Notes: generated by a model from the letters alone, not told the origin. Counted from the first letter of the stretch, positions 41,840 through 52,962 are shown. The stretch is DNA of 64,000 nucleotides from Streptomyces phaeochromogenes (GCF_001418655.1 NZ_LIQZ01000117.1:1-64000); one strand, 5' to 3'. Numbers and translations are program-made.

Positions 41840-42561
41840 GTGGTGCTCCCGGAAGTGCTGATGGTGATCTCGTCGAACGTCCCCGCCTGCGCGTGGTCGC
41901 CGACGCCCTGCTCGTAGTACGGCTCCCCGGGCCGCCGGATCCCGACCGCGTGCCAGCCGGCCGCGCGGGCCGCGTCCAGTTCGCCCGGCCGGTCGGAGAG
42001 GAAGAGGAGACGGCCTGCCTCCACACCGGTCGACCCGGCGATACGGCGGTAGGAGTCCGGCTCCTGCTTGGGCCCCGCGTTCTCGGTGTCGTACAGGCCC
42101 GAGACGAGCGGCAGCAGGTCCCCGTCCGGGCTGCTCGCGAACCACGCGCGCTGCGCGGCCACGGACCCGGACGAGTACACGTGCAGCCGTACGCCGTCGC
42201 CGTGCCAGCGGCGCAGCACCGGAACCACGTCGTCGTAGAAGTGGGAGACCAGGTCGCCGCGGGCGAACCCCTCGGACCAGATGAGGCCCTGAAGTGTCTT
42301 CAGCGGGGTGGCCTTCACGTCGGCGTCGAGCCACTCGTGCAGTGCCTTCTCGACGCGTACGGCGTCGGCGTCGGGCTCGCCGAGCAGGTCCCGTACCTGG
42401 GAGACCGCCCGCACGACGTCCGGATCGGTGCTCCGCTCCGAGAGTACCGCTCCGAAACGGGAGCGCGAGTACGGGTACAGCACGTCGACGACGAACCCCG
42501 TGGCGCTCGTGGTGCCCTCGATGTCGAGCACCACGGCGTCCACGTCGAACCGCAGGCTCAC
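41836..42561 (-). CDS. mtnC: Acireductone synthase (enolase-phosphatase)
   Basis: A 241-residue HAD-superfamily bifunctional enzyme. The nucleophile motif is [10 protein letters not shown] (D13), with the MtnC-specific EGTT. Motif II is [10 protein letters not shown], and motifs III/IV are in [12 protein letters not shown] and [13 protein letters not shown]. It enolises and dephosphorylates diketo-methylthiopentyl-phosphate to acireductone, replacing separate MtnW/MtnX. It overlaps both neighbours by four bases. Confidence 0.95.
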   Translation of the reverse strand: MSLRFDVDAVVLDIEGTTSATGFVVDVLYPYSRSRFGAVLSERSTDPDVVRAVSQVRDLLGEPDADAVRVEKALHEWLDADVKATPLKTLQGLIWSEGFARGDLVSHFYDDVVPVLRRWHGDGVRLHVYSSGSVAAQRAWFASSPDGDLLPLVSGLYDTENAGPKQEPDSYRRIAGSTGVEAGRLLFLSDRPGELDAARAAGWHAVGIRRPGEPYYEQGVGDHAQAGTFDEITISTSGSTT

Positions 42562-43157
42562 GCCGCGGCCCGGTCCCGCTCGTATCCCGCCGCGATGGTG
42601 TCGTAGTCGGGGAAGCGCCCGGCGATGGTGGAACCGGTGAAGGAGCCGATCCAGCCGTCCTCCTCGTGGAAGAACCGGATGGCGGTGAAGCCCGGCGTCG
42701 TCCCCATGTCGAACCAGTGCGTCGTCCCGCGCGGCACGCCCAGCAGGTCGCCCTTCTCGCAGAACACGGCGTGCACCTCGCCGTTCACGTGCAGATAGAA
42801 GATCCCGGAGCCCGAGACGAAGAACCGGACCTCGTCATCGTCGTCGTGCGTGTGCTCCTGGAGGAACTTCTCCCGCGCGGCCTTCGCCTTCACGGGGTAC
42901 TCCGGGTCGTCGCTCGGGTGCAGCCCGAGGACGTCGACGGTGGTGAAGCCCTCTTCGGCGTTGAGCCGGTCGATCTCCGGCCCGTACGCGGCGAAGACCG
43001 TGTCGCTGTCGGCGTCCGCGGGGACGTCCTCGCGGACGGGCCACTGCTCGTAGCGCACCCCGAGCGGCGCGAGCGCGGCGGCGATCTCGGCGGGGTCGGA
43101 GGTGCGACGCACGGTGGTCTCGGGACCGGACTCCGGCCACGTCGTCAGCAGGGTCAT
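42558..43157 (-). CDS. mtnD: Acireductone dioxygenase
   Basis: A 199-residue cupin. Metal ligands are in [16 protein letters not shown] (His, His, Glu) and GTTHWFDMG (His). With iron it makes the methionine precursor keto-methylthiobutyrate; with nickel the off-pathway products, and sequence alone does not decide. ATG 43157 has GGAG upstream. It is the first gene of mtnDCB, and the last enzyme in the pathway is encoded first. Confidence 0.95.
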   Translation of the reverse strand: MTLLTTWPESGPETTVRRTSDPAEIAAALAPLGVRYEQWPVREDVPADADSDTVFAAYGPEIDRLNAEEGFTTVDVLGLHPSDDPEYPVKAKAAREKFLQEHTHDDDDEVRFFVSGSGIFYLHVNGEVHAVFCEKGDLLGVPRGTTHWFDMGTTPGFTAIRFFHEEDGWIGSFTGSTIAGRFPDYDTIAAGYERDRAAA

Positions 43158-43479
43158 GGGAGCAACTCCAGTGAGTGAAAGGGGAGTCCGGATACCGAGA
43201 CGGGCATCGGGACCGGGTGTCGAGCCGGGCGAAAGGCGGCGCCCCACGGGGCGAGGGAGGCGGGAGAACCTGTGGTCAGCCGCGACACGCCGCGCCGGTA
43301 CAGCGTCGTGTCGCTGTCGCGCATGGTGTCGTCATCGGAAGCCTCGCTGTCCCGGGTCGTTCGCTGATGGTAACTCCACGCCGGTGATCGGCCGAGTGTG
43401 ACGAAGTCGTTGTCTCAACCCCTGAGAAACCGCTTCCTCTGCTTTGACGGCTGGCTGGAAACGTTCTCATGATCTGCGT
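43158..43479. promoter_or_regulatory. Divergent control region between mtnD and the methylthioribose importer
   Basis: 322 bases. It contains the palindrome tctca-acccc-tgaga (43413-43427), and on the plus strand a TTGACG (43444-43449) with an 18-base spacer to CATGAT (43468-43473), a sigma-70-like promoter whose start would fall at the leader peptide ATG. No SAM or SAH riboswitch fold was recognised by eye. A 56-codon minus-strand frame (43154-43324) touching mtnD is unresolved. Confidence 0.5.
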
Positions 43480-43551
43480 ATGAAGACGCTGCTGCTCGTG
43501 CGGCGGCTGTACGTGGACTTGCTCCGGTCGACCACAGCCCGCTGTCGCTGA
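43480..43551 (+). CDS. Cysteine-containing leader peptide upstream of methylthioribose importer
   Basis: A 23-residue peptide from ATG 43480, ending RRLYVDLLRSTTARCR and stop. The RR.Y/H.DL core and a terminal Cys-Arg pair are the hallmark of the Streptomyces putative leader peptides found before sulfur and methionine transport genes. The ATG lies about seven bases past a -10 element and lacks a Shine-Dalgarno, so it is probably leaderless. It ends 168 bases before the lipoprotein gene. A cysteine-codon-dependent attenuation role is inferred from that class. Confidence 0.65.
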   Translation: MKTLLLVRRLYVDLLRSTTARCR

Positions 43552-43719
43552 CCTGACCCGGAGTGCCCTCCGCGCCTGCGCCCACCGCGAGTTCCACCGG
43601 GACCGGTGAGGCGTACCCCCGCGCGGCGATGGCCTGATTCTTGCCCCGGCGCTCCGGGCTCCGCACGCCCTCCTCACCCCTCCCTTTCCTCCCTTCCCGC
43701 GCCACCCCTGGAGCCCCTC

Positions 43720-44817
43720 ATGTCCCGTGCCCGTCTGCCCCTGGCCGCGCTCTCCCTGGCCTCCGCCTCCGCGCTCCTCCTCGCGGGCTGCTCGCAGTCC
43801 TCGGACGCCTCCAAGGCCGCGGGCGACAAGGCAGCCCCCGCCGCCGCGGCCACCGGCACGAAGCCCGCGCCCTTCAGCAAGGGCAAGGTGAAGGTCGCCC
43901 TGGTCCGGCAGAGCGGCGCCGGCGACTACTTCGAGCAGTGGGGCAACGGCGCCAAGGCGCAGGCGAAGGCCCTCGGCATCGACCTGACCGTGTACGACGC
44001 CCAGGCGGACAACGCCAAGCAGGCCACCGACCTGTCCGCGGCCATCAACTCCGGGGCGAAGGCGATCATCGTCGACCACGGCTTCCCCGCCACGATCCAG
44101 CCGGAGATCGACAAGGCCGTGAAGAAGGGCATCAAGGTCGTCGTCTACGACGTCGAGACGACGAACAAGTCGGTGATCAGCACCAAGCAGGACGACGCCA
44201 GCATGGCCCAGGCCGTCCTCGACGTGATGGGCGACCAGCTCGGCAAGGACGCGAAGGTCGGCTACGTCAACGTCGCCGGGTACGCCGCCCTCGACAAGCG
44301 CGACAGCGTCTGGAAGAAGACGGCCGACGCCAACGGCTGGAAGCAGGAGTTCAAGGTCGGCAAGGTGACCGACTCCACGGCCACCGACAACGTGCCCCTG
44401 GTCAGCGCCGCGCTCACCCAGCACTCCGACGTGGCCGGCGTCTTCGCCCCGTACGACGAACTCGCCAAGGGCACCGTCCTCGCCGTCCAGAACAAGAAGC
44501 TCCAGGACAAGGTGAAGGTCTTCGGCGCGGACGTCTCCAACGCCGACATCCAGAACATGACCGCGAAGGGCAGCCCGTGGGTGGCCACGGCGGGCACGGA
44601 CCCGTCCGCGGTCGGTGCCGCCGTCGTCCGTACGACCGCCCTGGAGCTCGCCGGTCAGCTGAACAAGTCCTCCGTGGAGTTCCCGGCGGTCGCCATCACC
44701 CAGGACTTCCTGAAGAGCAAGGGCATCGAGAACATGGACCAGCTGCGGAAGGCCCTGCCGGCGCTCAACCTCTCCAAGGTCAGCACCGCGGACTGGATCG
44801 CGAATGTCGCCCACTGA
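43720..44817 (+). CDS. Sugar-type ABC transporter substrate-binding lipoprotein (probable methylthioribose)
   Basis: A 365-residue periplasmic-binding-protein type 1 lipoprotein. The signal peptide ends in LLLAGC (Cys25). An Ala/Lys linker leads to KVKVALVRQSGAGDYFEQW, DLSAAINSGAKAIIVDHG and GVFAPYDELAKGTVLAV, a RbsB-like pattern. The operon continues with ATPase, permease and mtnK, so methylthioribose is the most likely ligand. ATG 43720 lies 8 bases after GGAG. It overlaps the ATPase start by 14 bases. Confidence 0.88.
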   Translation: MSRARLPLAALSLASASALLLAGCSQSSDASKAAGDKAAPAAAATGTKPAPFSKGKVKVALVRQSGAGDYFEQWGNGAKAQAKALGIDLTVYDAQADNAKQATDLSAAINSGAKAIIVDHGFPATIQPEIDKAVKKGIKVVVYDVETTNKSVISTKQDDASMAQAVLDVMGDQLGKDAKVGYVNVAGYAALDKRDSVWKKTADANGWKQEFKVGKVTDSTATDNVPLVSAALTQHSDVAGVFAPYDELAKGTVLAVQNKKLQDKVKVFGADVSNADIQNMTAKGSPWVATAGTDPSAVGAAVVRTTALELAGQLNKSSVEFPAVAITQDFLKSKGIENMDQLRKALPALNLSKVSTADWIANVAH

Positions 44818-46363
44818 GCCGGCTCCCGCGGTGAGGCCGTCCGAGCCGATTCCCGCGGTGGGTCTGCGGGACGTCAGCATGGCCTTCGGCGGGAAGACGG
44901 TGCTCGCCTCCGTCTCCCTGGACATCGCCGCGGGCAGCGTCGTCGCGCTGCTCGGTGCCAACGGCGCAGGCAAGTCCACGCTGATCAAGATCCTGTCCGG
45001 GGTGCACACGGACCACGGCGGTGAGGTCCGGGTGAACGGCTCACTCGCCGCGCTCCAGTCGCCCCTCGCCGCCCGCCAGTTGGGCATCCAGACGGTCCAC
45101 CAGCGCATCGGCGAGGGCATCGTGCCCGGGCTCACGGTCGCCGAGAACCTCGTCTTCGAGGAACTGGCCCAGGCACGAGGCAACCCCTTCCTCAACGGGC
45201 GCCGCCTCCTCGCCCGGGCCCGCGAGATCCAGTCGGCGCTCGACCTCAACTGGAGCGACTCCGTGCTCAGGCGCGATGTCACCGAACTCGGCGTCTCCGA
45301 CCGGCAGTTGCTGATCCTGGCCCGAGCCCTGGCGACCCGCCCCCGGCTGCTGGTCCTCGACGAGCCGACCTCGGCGCTCTCCGCAGCCGAGGCCAAGCGC
45401 CTGTTCGCGCTCGTCGAGCGGATGCGGGACGACGGCATCGCGGTGCTGTACGTCTCCCACCGGCTCGGCGAGATCGACGCGCTCGCCGACCGGCTGGTCG
45501 TCCTGCGGGACGGCCTTCTCACCGAGGACCAGGCCAGGCCCTTCGACTGGGACAGCGCCCTGCGCGCGATGCTCGCCCAGGCCCAGGAGGCGACGGCCGC
45601 ACGGCCCCAACGGGCCGGGGACCAGGGCGAGATCGCGCTCTCCCTGCGCGGGGTGCCGCTGTTCGACGGCCATCCCCCGCAGGACCTCGACATCCGGGCG
45701 GGCGAAGTCACCGGCGTCGTCGGCCTGTTGGGCGCGGGCAAGACGGAACTCGCCCGCGGCCTCTTCGGCGCCGAGCCGTTCCCGGCGGGCGCCCTCGAAC
45801 TGGACGGCAGGCCCTACGCGCCGCGCCGCCCCGCCGACGCCATCCGCAGCGGCGTCCACCTGGTGCCCGAGGACCGGCACGCGGACGCCCTCGTCCCCGG
45901 CTGGTCGCTGGCCCAGAACATCTCCCTGCCGTTCCTCAGGTCCCTCGCCCCCTTGTCCGCGGCCGGACTGGTGAACCGCTCCAAGGAGGACGCCCTCGGC
46001 CGCGCCACCATCGAGCGGCTCGGCGTGGTCGCCCGCGACGAGCACAGCACCGTCGAGGAACTGTCCGGCGGCAACCAGCAGAAGGTCGTCGTCGGCCGCT
46101 GGCTCGCCGAACGCCCCCGAGTCCTCATCCTGGACGAGCCGTTCCGGGGCGTGGACATCGGCGCCCGTCGCGACATCGGCCGCCGGGCCCGCGCCCTGGC
46201 CGCCGAAGGAGCCGCGGTCCTCGTCCTGTCGGCCGACGTGGACGAGGTCCTGGAGGTCGCCGACCGGGTCCTCGTCCTCACCGCGGGCGAGATCCGCCTC
46301 GACGCGTACGGCGACGACGCGGAGCGCGACCGCGTGATCCAGTCCATCTCGGCGTCCGTCTGA
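44804..46363 (+). CDS. Sugar-type ABC transporter ATPase (tandem NBD)
   Basis: A 519-residue RbsA/XylG-type protein with two NBDs. NBD1: GANGAGKST, LGVSDRQLLILARAL, LLVLDEPTSALS. NBD2: GLLGAGKTELARG, ELSGGNQQKVVVG, LILDEPFRGVDIG. The altered signature in NBD1 is normal for this group. It energises import by the adjoining permease. Start ATG 44804 is within the end of the binding-protein gene, implying coupling. Confidence 0.92.
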   Translation: MSPTEPAPAVRPSEPIPAVGLRDVSMAFGGKTVLASVSLDIAAGSVVALLGANGAGKSTLIKILSGVHTDHGGEVRVNGSLAALQSPLAARQLGIQTVHQRIGEGIVPGLTVAENLVFEELAQARGNPFLNGRRLLARAREIQSALDLNWSDSVLRRDVTELGVSDRQLLILARALATRPRLLVLDEPTSALSAAEAKRLFALVERMRDDGIAVLYVSHRLGEIDALADRLVVLRDGLLTEDQARPFDWDSALRAMLAQAQEATAARPQRAGDQGEIALSLRGVPLFDGHPPQDLDIRAGEVTGVVGLLGAGKTELARGLFGAEPFPAGALELDGRPYAPRRPADAIRSGVHLVPEDRHADALVPGWSLAQNISLPFLRSLAPLSAAGLVNRSKEDALGRATIERLGVVARDEHSTVEELSGGNQQKVVVGRWLAERPRVLILDEPFRGVDIGARRDIGRRARALAAEGAAVLVLSADVDEVLEVADRVLVLTAGEIRLDAYGDDAERDRVIQSISASV

Positions 46364-46400
46364 TGCCGGCCACTCAGCACGCCACACCAGGAAGCACGCC

Positions 46401-47447
46401 ATGACCACCACCCAGAGCACCGAGGTGCCGACCAAGGCGGCGCTCCCACCCGCGACCTCCACCGGCCTGCGCGTCCAGAGCGCCGTCATCAAGTACGGCT
46501 TCATCTTCGTCACCGTCACGCTCTTCACGTACTTCGCGCTGAGCGAGCCGTCCTTCCGCGACTCGGCGACACTCCTCGACACCCTCCGGTACGTCTCGGT
46601 CGCCGCGATCCTCGGCCTCGGCGTCACCCTCACCATGGCCGTCGGCGGAATGGACATGTCCGTCGGCGCGGTGGCCGGGCTCGGCGTGACGGTCGCCGCC
46701 AAGACGATGGTCACGTACAACCAGGTCGGCGTGGTCGCGATCCTCGCCGTCGTCGCGGCGGGCGCACTGGCCGGACTGCTCAACGCGCTGCTGATCGTCG
46801 TCCTGAAGATCCCCGACATGCTGGCCACGCTCGGCACCATGTTCGTGATCCAGGGCACCAAACTCATCCTGGTCGACGGCCAGTCCATCACCCCGGGCAT
46901 GACCCAGTCCGACGGCACCACCGCGCCCGGCAAGTTCACCGATGGCTTCCTGCGCATCGACCGCGGCACGGTCCTCGGCGTCCCCGTCTCGGTGCTGATC
47001 TTCGGCGCGCTCACGGTCGTCGCCTGGGTGTTCCTCGCCCGCACCCGCTGGGGCCGTGTCCTCTACGCGATCGGCGCCAACCCCGAGGCCTCCCGGCTGG
47101 CCGGCATCCGCGTGGGCGCGTACCGGGCCCTGGCGTACGTGCTGTCCGGCGTCCTCGCGTCGATCGGCGGGCTGATCCTGGCGTCCCGCATCGGCCAGGG
47201 CGACGTCTCGGCCGGTACGTCCCAGCTGCTGGAAGCGGTGGCGGTGGCCCTGGTCGGCACCTCCGTCCTCGGCCGTGGCCGCCCGAACGTGTGGGGCACG
47301 GCCCTGGGCGCCGTCCTGATCGGCATCATCACCACCGGTCTGACCATCAAGGGCCTGCCCTACTACACACAGGACGTCGTCGAGGGCGCGGTCCTCATCC
47401 TCGCCCTGGTCTTCAGCTTCACCCTGTCCAAGCGCCGCACCGCATAA
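46401..47447 (+). CDS. Sugar-type ABC transporter permease
   Basis: A 348-residue RbsC-like membrane protein with about ten hydrophobic segments. The conserved VGGMDMSVGAVAGLG and the coupling region ARTRWGRVLYAIGANPEASRLAGIRVG are present. It is the single permease gene, so a homodimer is expected. mtnK follows after 12 bases. Confidence 0.92.
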   Translation: MTTTQSTEVPTKAALPPATSTGLRVQSAVIKYGFIFVTVTLFTYFALSEPSFRDSATLLDTLRYVSVAAILGLGVTLTMAVGGMDMSVGAVAGLGVTVAAKTMVTYNQVGVVAILAVVAAGALAGLLNALLIVVLKIPDMLATLGTMFVIQGTKLILVDGQSITPGMTQSDGTTAPGKFTDGFLRIDRGTVLGVPVSVLIFGALTVVAWVFLARTRWGRVLYAIGANPEASRLAGIRVGAYRALAYVLSGVLASIGGLILASRIGQGDVSAGTSQLLEAVAVALVGTSVLGRGRPNVWGTALGAVLIGIITTGLTIKGLPYYTQDVVEGAVLILALVFSFTLSKRRTA

Positions 47448-47459
47448 GGGAGTTCACCC

Positions 47460-48623
47460 ATGGGCTACCGCATTCTGGAGACCGAGGACGTGCCCGCGTA
47501 CCTGCGCGAGCGCGGCCACTGGGACGACACGGACGACATCCGTGTCCGCGAGGTCTCCGACGGCAACATGAACCGCGTGTTCCTCGCCTCGAACGGTGAC
47601 GGCACCCGCGGCCTCGCCGTCAAGCAGGCCCTGCCCTGGGTCCGCGTCGCGGGCCCCTCCTGGCCGATGAGCCCCGAGCGCGCCGACGCCGAGGCCCGCG
47701 CCTACGAGCAGGTCGCCAGGGTCGCCCCGGACAAGATCCCGGCGGTCCACGGCTACGACGCCGACAACTACGCCCTCGTCATGGAGGACATGTCCGACCT
47801 CCAGGTGCTGCGCACGGTCCTCAACGAGGGCGGCTCCTACGGCCCGGACACCTCGCGCCGCATCGGTGAGTTCGTCGCCCAACTCACCTTCGCCACCAGT
47901 GACTTCGGCATGGAGTCGGCCGAACGCAAGGCCCTGATCGCCGCCTCGGTCAGCCCCGAGCTGTGCAGGATCACCGAGGACGTCGTCCTCTCCGAGCCGT
48001 ACGTCGAGCACGAGCACAACCACTGGCACCCCGGACTCGACGCCCTGGCCGCCGAGTTCCGCGCCGACACCCGTCTGCGCACCGAGGTCGCCGACCTCCG
48101 CCACACCTTCATGACCTCCGCCCAGGCACTGCTCCACGGCGACCTGCACACCGGCAGCATCATGGTCGGCGAACGCGAAGACGCCCCCGTCGTACGGGTC
48201 TTCGACCCCGAGTTCTCCTTCGTCGGCCCGATCGGCTACGACCTCGGCCTGTACTGGGCGAACGTCCTCGTCGCCCAGGCACGGGCGCGGGCTCTCGGCA
48301 CGGTCACCGACCACGCGGCCCAACTCCGGCTCACCTGGGAGGGGTTCGAGACGGAGTTCCGCCGCCTCTGGCCGGCCCGCGTCGACACCTTCTTCGACGA
48401 CGCGTATCTCGACCGCTTCCTGGCCCGGGTCCGGAGCGACTCGGCGGGCTTCGCCGGCACCGAGATCGTCCGCCGCGTCATCGGCTTCGCCCACCTCACC
48501 GACCTGACGACCCTGCCCGACCCGGTGCCGGCCTCACGCAGTGCACTGCTGCTCGGGCGCGAACTCATCGTGCGGAGGGCCGAGTTGACCCGTACGGAGG
48601 ACATCGAGGAACTGGCCCGCTGA
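47460..48623 (+). CDS. mtnK: S-methyl-5-thioribose kinase
   Basis: A 387-residue kinase of the APH-like fold that phosphorylates methylthioribose at C1. Features are VSDGNMNRVFLA (nucleotide loop), AVKQALPWVRVAGPSWPMSPERADAE (MtnK-specific), the catalytic HGDLHTGSIM and the metal-binding FDPEFSFVGPIGYDLG. Its place at the end of the importer operon fits capture of imported methylthioribose, whose product is the MtnA substrate encoded 7 kb away in the same locus. Confidence 0.96.
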   Translation: MGYRILETEDVPAYLRERGHWDDTDDIRVREVSDGNMNRVFLASNGDGTRGLAVKQALPWVRVAGPSWPMSPERADAEARAYEQVARVAPDKIPAVHGYDADNYALVMEDMSDLQVLRTVLNEGGSYGPDTSRRIGEFVAQLTFATSDFGMESAERKALIAASVSPELCRITEDVVLSEPYVEHEHNHWHPGLDALAAEFRADTRLRTEVADLRHTFMTSAQALLHGDLHTGSIMVGEREDAPVVRVFDPEFSFVGPIGYDLGLYWANVLVAQARARALGTVTDHAAQLRLTWEGFETEFRRLWPARVDTFFDDAYLDRFLARVRSDSAGFAGTEIVRRVIGFAHLTDLTTLPDPVPASRSALLLGRELIVRRAELTRTEDIEELAR

Positions 48624-48660
48624 CCGGCCGGGCCGAGACGGACAGGCCGAGACGGACAGG

Positions 48661-48697
48661 CCGAAGGGCGGCTCCCCCCGTGGGAGCCGCCCTTCGG
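48661..48697. terminator. Bidirectional terminator mtnK / glpD
   Basis: Perfect 16-bp stem ccgaagggcggctccc / gggagccgcccttcgg with a 5-base loop. Two direct copies of ggccgagacggaca lie just upstream. Confidence 0.9.
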
Positions 48698-48716
48698 ACG
48701 TGGTGCGGCAGTGCGG

Positions 48717-50342
48717 CTACTTCTCGTCGAGCAGGTCCTGCACCTTGCCCCGTACCTCGTCCGTCGCGAGACCGCGGATCGTCAGCGTCGTACGGCGGCG
48801 CAGTACGTCGTCCGCCGTCTCGGCCCACTCGTTGTCACGCGCGTACACGACCTGCGCCCAGATCTCGGGGGCGTCCGGGTGGACGCGCTCGGCCAGCTCC
48901 GGGTTGTCGTTGGCCAGCCGCGCGATGTCGAAGGCCAGCGAGCCGTAGTGCGTGGAGAGGTGCCTGGCGGTGTCGGCGCCCATCCGCGGGCCGGGTGCCG
49001 GACCGTCGACCAGGAGCCGGTGCGCGACCGCGCGCGGGTTGGCGACACCTGGCAGCGGCAGCTTCTTCGGCAGCTCGGAGATCGGCTCGAAGTCCTCGCC
49101 GAGCGGACGGCCCGGCAGCGACTCCAGCTTCTTCATCACCGTACGGCCGATGTGCCGGAAGGTCGTCCACTTGCCGCCCGCGACGGACAGCATGCCGCCC
49201 CGGCCCTCGGTGACGACCGTCTCCCGCTTGGCCTTCGACGTGCTGCCGGGACCGCCCGGCAGCACCCGCAGACCCGCGAAGGAGTACGTGATCAGGTCAC
49301 GGGACAACTGCTGGTCGCGGATGGAGAACGCGGCCTCGTCCAGGATCTGGGATATGTCCTTCTCGGTGACCGCGACGTCCGCCGGGTCCCCCTCGTACTC
49401 CTCGTCGGTCGTGCCGAGCAGCAGCATGTCCTCCCAGGGGAGGGCGAAGGTGATGCGGTACTTGTCGATCGGGGTCGCCAGCGCGGCCTTCCAGGGGGAG
49501 GTGCGCTTGAGGACCAGGTGCGCGCCCTTCGACAGGCGGATGGACGGCGCCGCGTGCTCGTCCTCCATCTTCCGCAGGTGGTCGACCCACGGCCCGGTCG
49601 CGTTCAGCACCAGGCGGGCCGACACGCCGAACTCGTCACCGGAGAGCGTGTCCTTCAGCTCCGCGCCGGTCACCCGGCCCCGGGTGAAGCGCAGGCCGGT
49701 GACCGCGGCGTGGTTGAGCACGGTGGCACCGGACTCGACGGCCCCGCGGACCGTCATCAGCGCCATCCGGGAGTCGTTCATCTGGTCGTCGCCGTACACG
49801 GCCACGGCCTTGAGGTTGTCCGTACGCAGCTCGGGCACGTCCTGAGCGGCCTTCGACGGCGAGAGCAGATGCCCCACGCCGTCACCGAAGGCCGACAGCG
49901 CCGAGTACGCGAAGACACCCGCGCCCAGCTTCGCCGCGCCGTGCGGCCCGCCCTTGTACACGGGGAGGTAGAACGTGAGCGGATTCGCCAGGTGGGGGGC
50001 CACCTGACGGGAGACCGCACGGCGCTCGAAGTGGTTCTCCGCCACCAGCTTCACCGCGCCGGTCTGCAGATAGCGCAGACCGCCGTGGAGCAGCTTGGAG
50101 GAGGCGGAGGAGGTCGCGCCGGCGAAGTCGCCGGCGTCGACCAGGGCCACCCGCAGGCCCGACTGTGCGGCATGCCAGGCGGTGGAGATGCCCAGAATCC
50201 CGCCACCGATCACCAGGAGGTCATATGTCGCCTTGGACAGCTGCTCCCGGGTCTCGGCACGGCTCACTGCCTTGAAACCGTAGGCGGCGGAGCCGTTGGC
50301 CGGGCGCGTCCCAAGAGCCGGGACACTCTGCAGGGTGGTCAT
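48717..50342 (-). CDS. glpD: Aerobic glycerol-3-phosphate dehydrogenase
   Basis: A 541-residue FAD enzyme that oxidises glycerol-3-phosphate to dihydroxyacetone phosphate at the membrane, passing electrons to quinone. The dinucleotide fold is YDLLVIGGGILGISTAWHAAQSG, with the family segments GATSSASSKLLHGGLRYLQ and VRPLPGG-like RVLPGGPG. Last gene of glpF-glpK-glpD, six bases behind glpK. Confidence 0.95.
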   Translation of the reverse strand: MTTLQSVPALGTRPANGSAAYGFKAVSRAETREQLSKATYDLLVIGGGILGISTAWHAAQSGLRVALVDAGDFAGATSSASSKLLHGGLRYLQTGAVKLVAENHFERRAVSRQVAPHLANPLTFYLPVYKGGPHGAAKLGAGVFAYSALSAFGDGVGHLLSPSKAAQDVPELRTDNLKAVAVYGDDQMNDSRMALMTVRGAVESGATVLNHAAVTGLRFTRGRVTGAELKDTLSGDEFGVSARLVLNATGPWVDHLRKMEDEHAAPSIRLSKGAHLVLKRTSPWKAALATPIDKYRITFALPWEDMLLLGTTDEEYEGDPADVAVTEKDISQILDEAAFSIRDQQLSRDLITYSFAGLRVLPGGPGSTSKAKRETVVTEGRGGMLSVAGGKWTTFRHIGRTVMKKLESLPGRPLGEDFEPISELPKKLPLPGVANPRAVAHRLLVDGPAPGPRMGADTARHLSTHYGSLAFDIARLANDNPELAERVHPDAPEIWAQVVYARDNEWAETADDVLRRRTTLTIRGLATDEVRGKVQDLLDEK

Positions 50343-50348
50343 TGCGAA

Positions 50349-51917
<1,569 letters not shown>

Positions 51918-52032
51918 GGTGTGCTCCTGAAAGTCCGTGGATAAGGGGCTGGCTTACGGCGTATTGCTCTCGGCTCCGAGCCGACGTCCGTCCCGTACCG
52001 GACGGACATCGACCCCGAGCGGACGTACGGCT

Positions 52033-52821
52033 CTAAGCAAAAGCGACGTTGTAGAGGCCTGCGGCGATCGCTCCGCCGATCAGCGGACCGACGACCGGGA
52101 TCCAGGCATAGCTCCAGTCGGACCCGCCCTTGTTGGGCAGGGGCAGGAGGGCGTGCACGATACGCGGACCGAGGTCACGGGCCGGGTTGATGGCGTACCC
52201 CGTCGGACCACCGAGGGAGAGGCCGATGCTGACGACCACGAGGGCGGTGATCAGCGCGCCCAGGGTGCCGAGACCCTTGCCGCTGTCGTTGAGCCCTTGC
52301 GTGAGGATCGCGAGCACCAGCACGACCGTGCCGATGATCTCCGTGGCGAGGTTCTGCCACGCGACCCGGACCTCCGGGCCGGTGGAGAAGATGCCGAGCA
52401 CCGGGCCGGCCTTGGCCTCCCGGGCCTCCACGGACTTGGTGTCCTGCGCACCGGGACCGCCCACGATCTCGCGGTCGGTGAGGTGCGCGTGGAACTGTCC
52501 GTAGTAGGCGACCCACACCAGCGCCGCGCCGATCATGGCGCCGAGGAGCTGGCCCGACCAGTAGGTCAGGACGTTGCTCCAGGCGTCGTCCTTGATGGCG
52601 ATCGCGAGAGTCACTGCCGGGTTCAGATGGGCACCGGAGAGAGGCGCCGAGGTGTACACGGCGGTCAGTACCGCGAAACCCCACCCGAAGGTGATGGCGA
52701 GCCACCCGGCGTTGCGTGCCTTGGAGGCCTTCAGCGTGACGGCGGCACAGACACCGCCGCCGAGCAGGATGAGTATGGCGGTACCGATGGTCTCGCCGAT
52801 GAAGATGTCGGAGCTGGACAC
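52033..52821 (-). CDS. glpF: Glycerol uptake facilitator (aquaglyceroporin)
   Basis: A 262-residue MIP channel with six membrane helices and the two half-helix motifs HLNPAVT (the usual NPA) and INPARDLG. The Arg of the selectivity filter follows the second NPA, as in GlpF. GTG 52821 has AAAGGAG upstream. First gene of the operon; its promoter region carries a GylR-like site. Confidence 0.94.
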   Translation of the reverse strand: MSSSDIFIGETIGTAILILLGGGVCAAVTLKASKARNAGWLAITFGWGFAVLTAVYTSAPLSGAHLNPAVTLAIAIKDDAWSNVLTYWSGQLLGAMIGAALVWVAYYGQFHAHLTDREIVGGPGAQDTKSVEAREAKAGPVLGIFSTGPEVRVAWQNLATEIIGTVVLVLAILTQGLNDSGKGLGTLGALITALVVVSIGLSLGGPTGYAINPARDLGPRIVHALLPLPNKGGSDWSYAWIPVVGPLIGGAIAAGLYNVAFA

Positions 52822-52934
52822 CCGCGACTCCTTTGTCCTTCGTCCAGGGGAAGCCGAACCCCGGGTCCCTCCGGTGGTTCGCGACCTCAGGTGAGGTCGT
52901 TGCGGCCCTTGGCGTTGTCACACTCTAACGCGTA

Positions 52935-52962
52935 TTGCCGGTAGGTGTTCGACAATGCCGAC
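52935..52962 (-). promoter_or_regulatory. Putative GylR operator before glpF
   Basis: On the minus strand this reads gtcggcattgtcgaacacctaccggcaa. Its core cattgtcgaacac-taccgg matches the site upstream of gylR (54013-54040) at nearly every base. The half-sites form an imperfect inverted repeat (tcgg/cgaac), as IclR-family operators do. Confidence 0.6.

Noticed and set aside
43154..43324. 56-codon minus-strand frame overlapping the mtnD start by ATGA
   Set aside because: No convincing ribosome-binding site and no recognised similarity. It could be a leader, but evidence is too weak to call.
43158..43479. SAM or SAH riboswitch before methionine salvage genes
   Set aside because: No conserved riboswitch core was recognised on either strand by eye; a covariance-model search would decide.
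44804..46363. Degenerate signature motif in NBD1 of the sugar ATPase as a sign of inactivation
   Set aside because: LGVSDRQL-type variants are normal in NBD1 of RbsA/XylG-type tandem ATPases.
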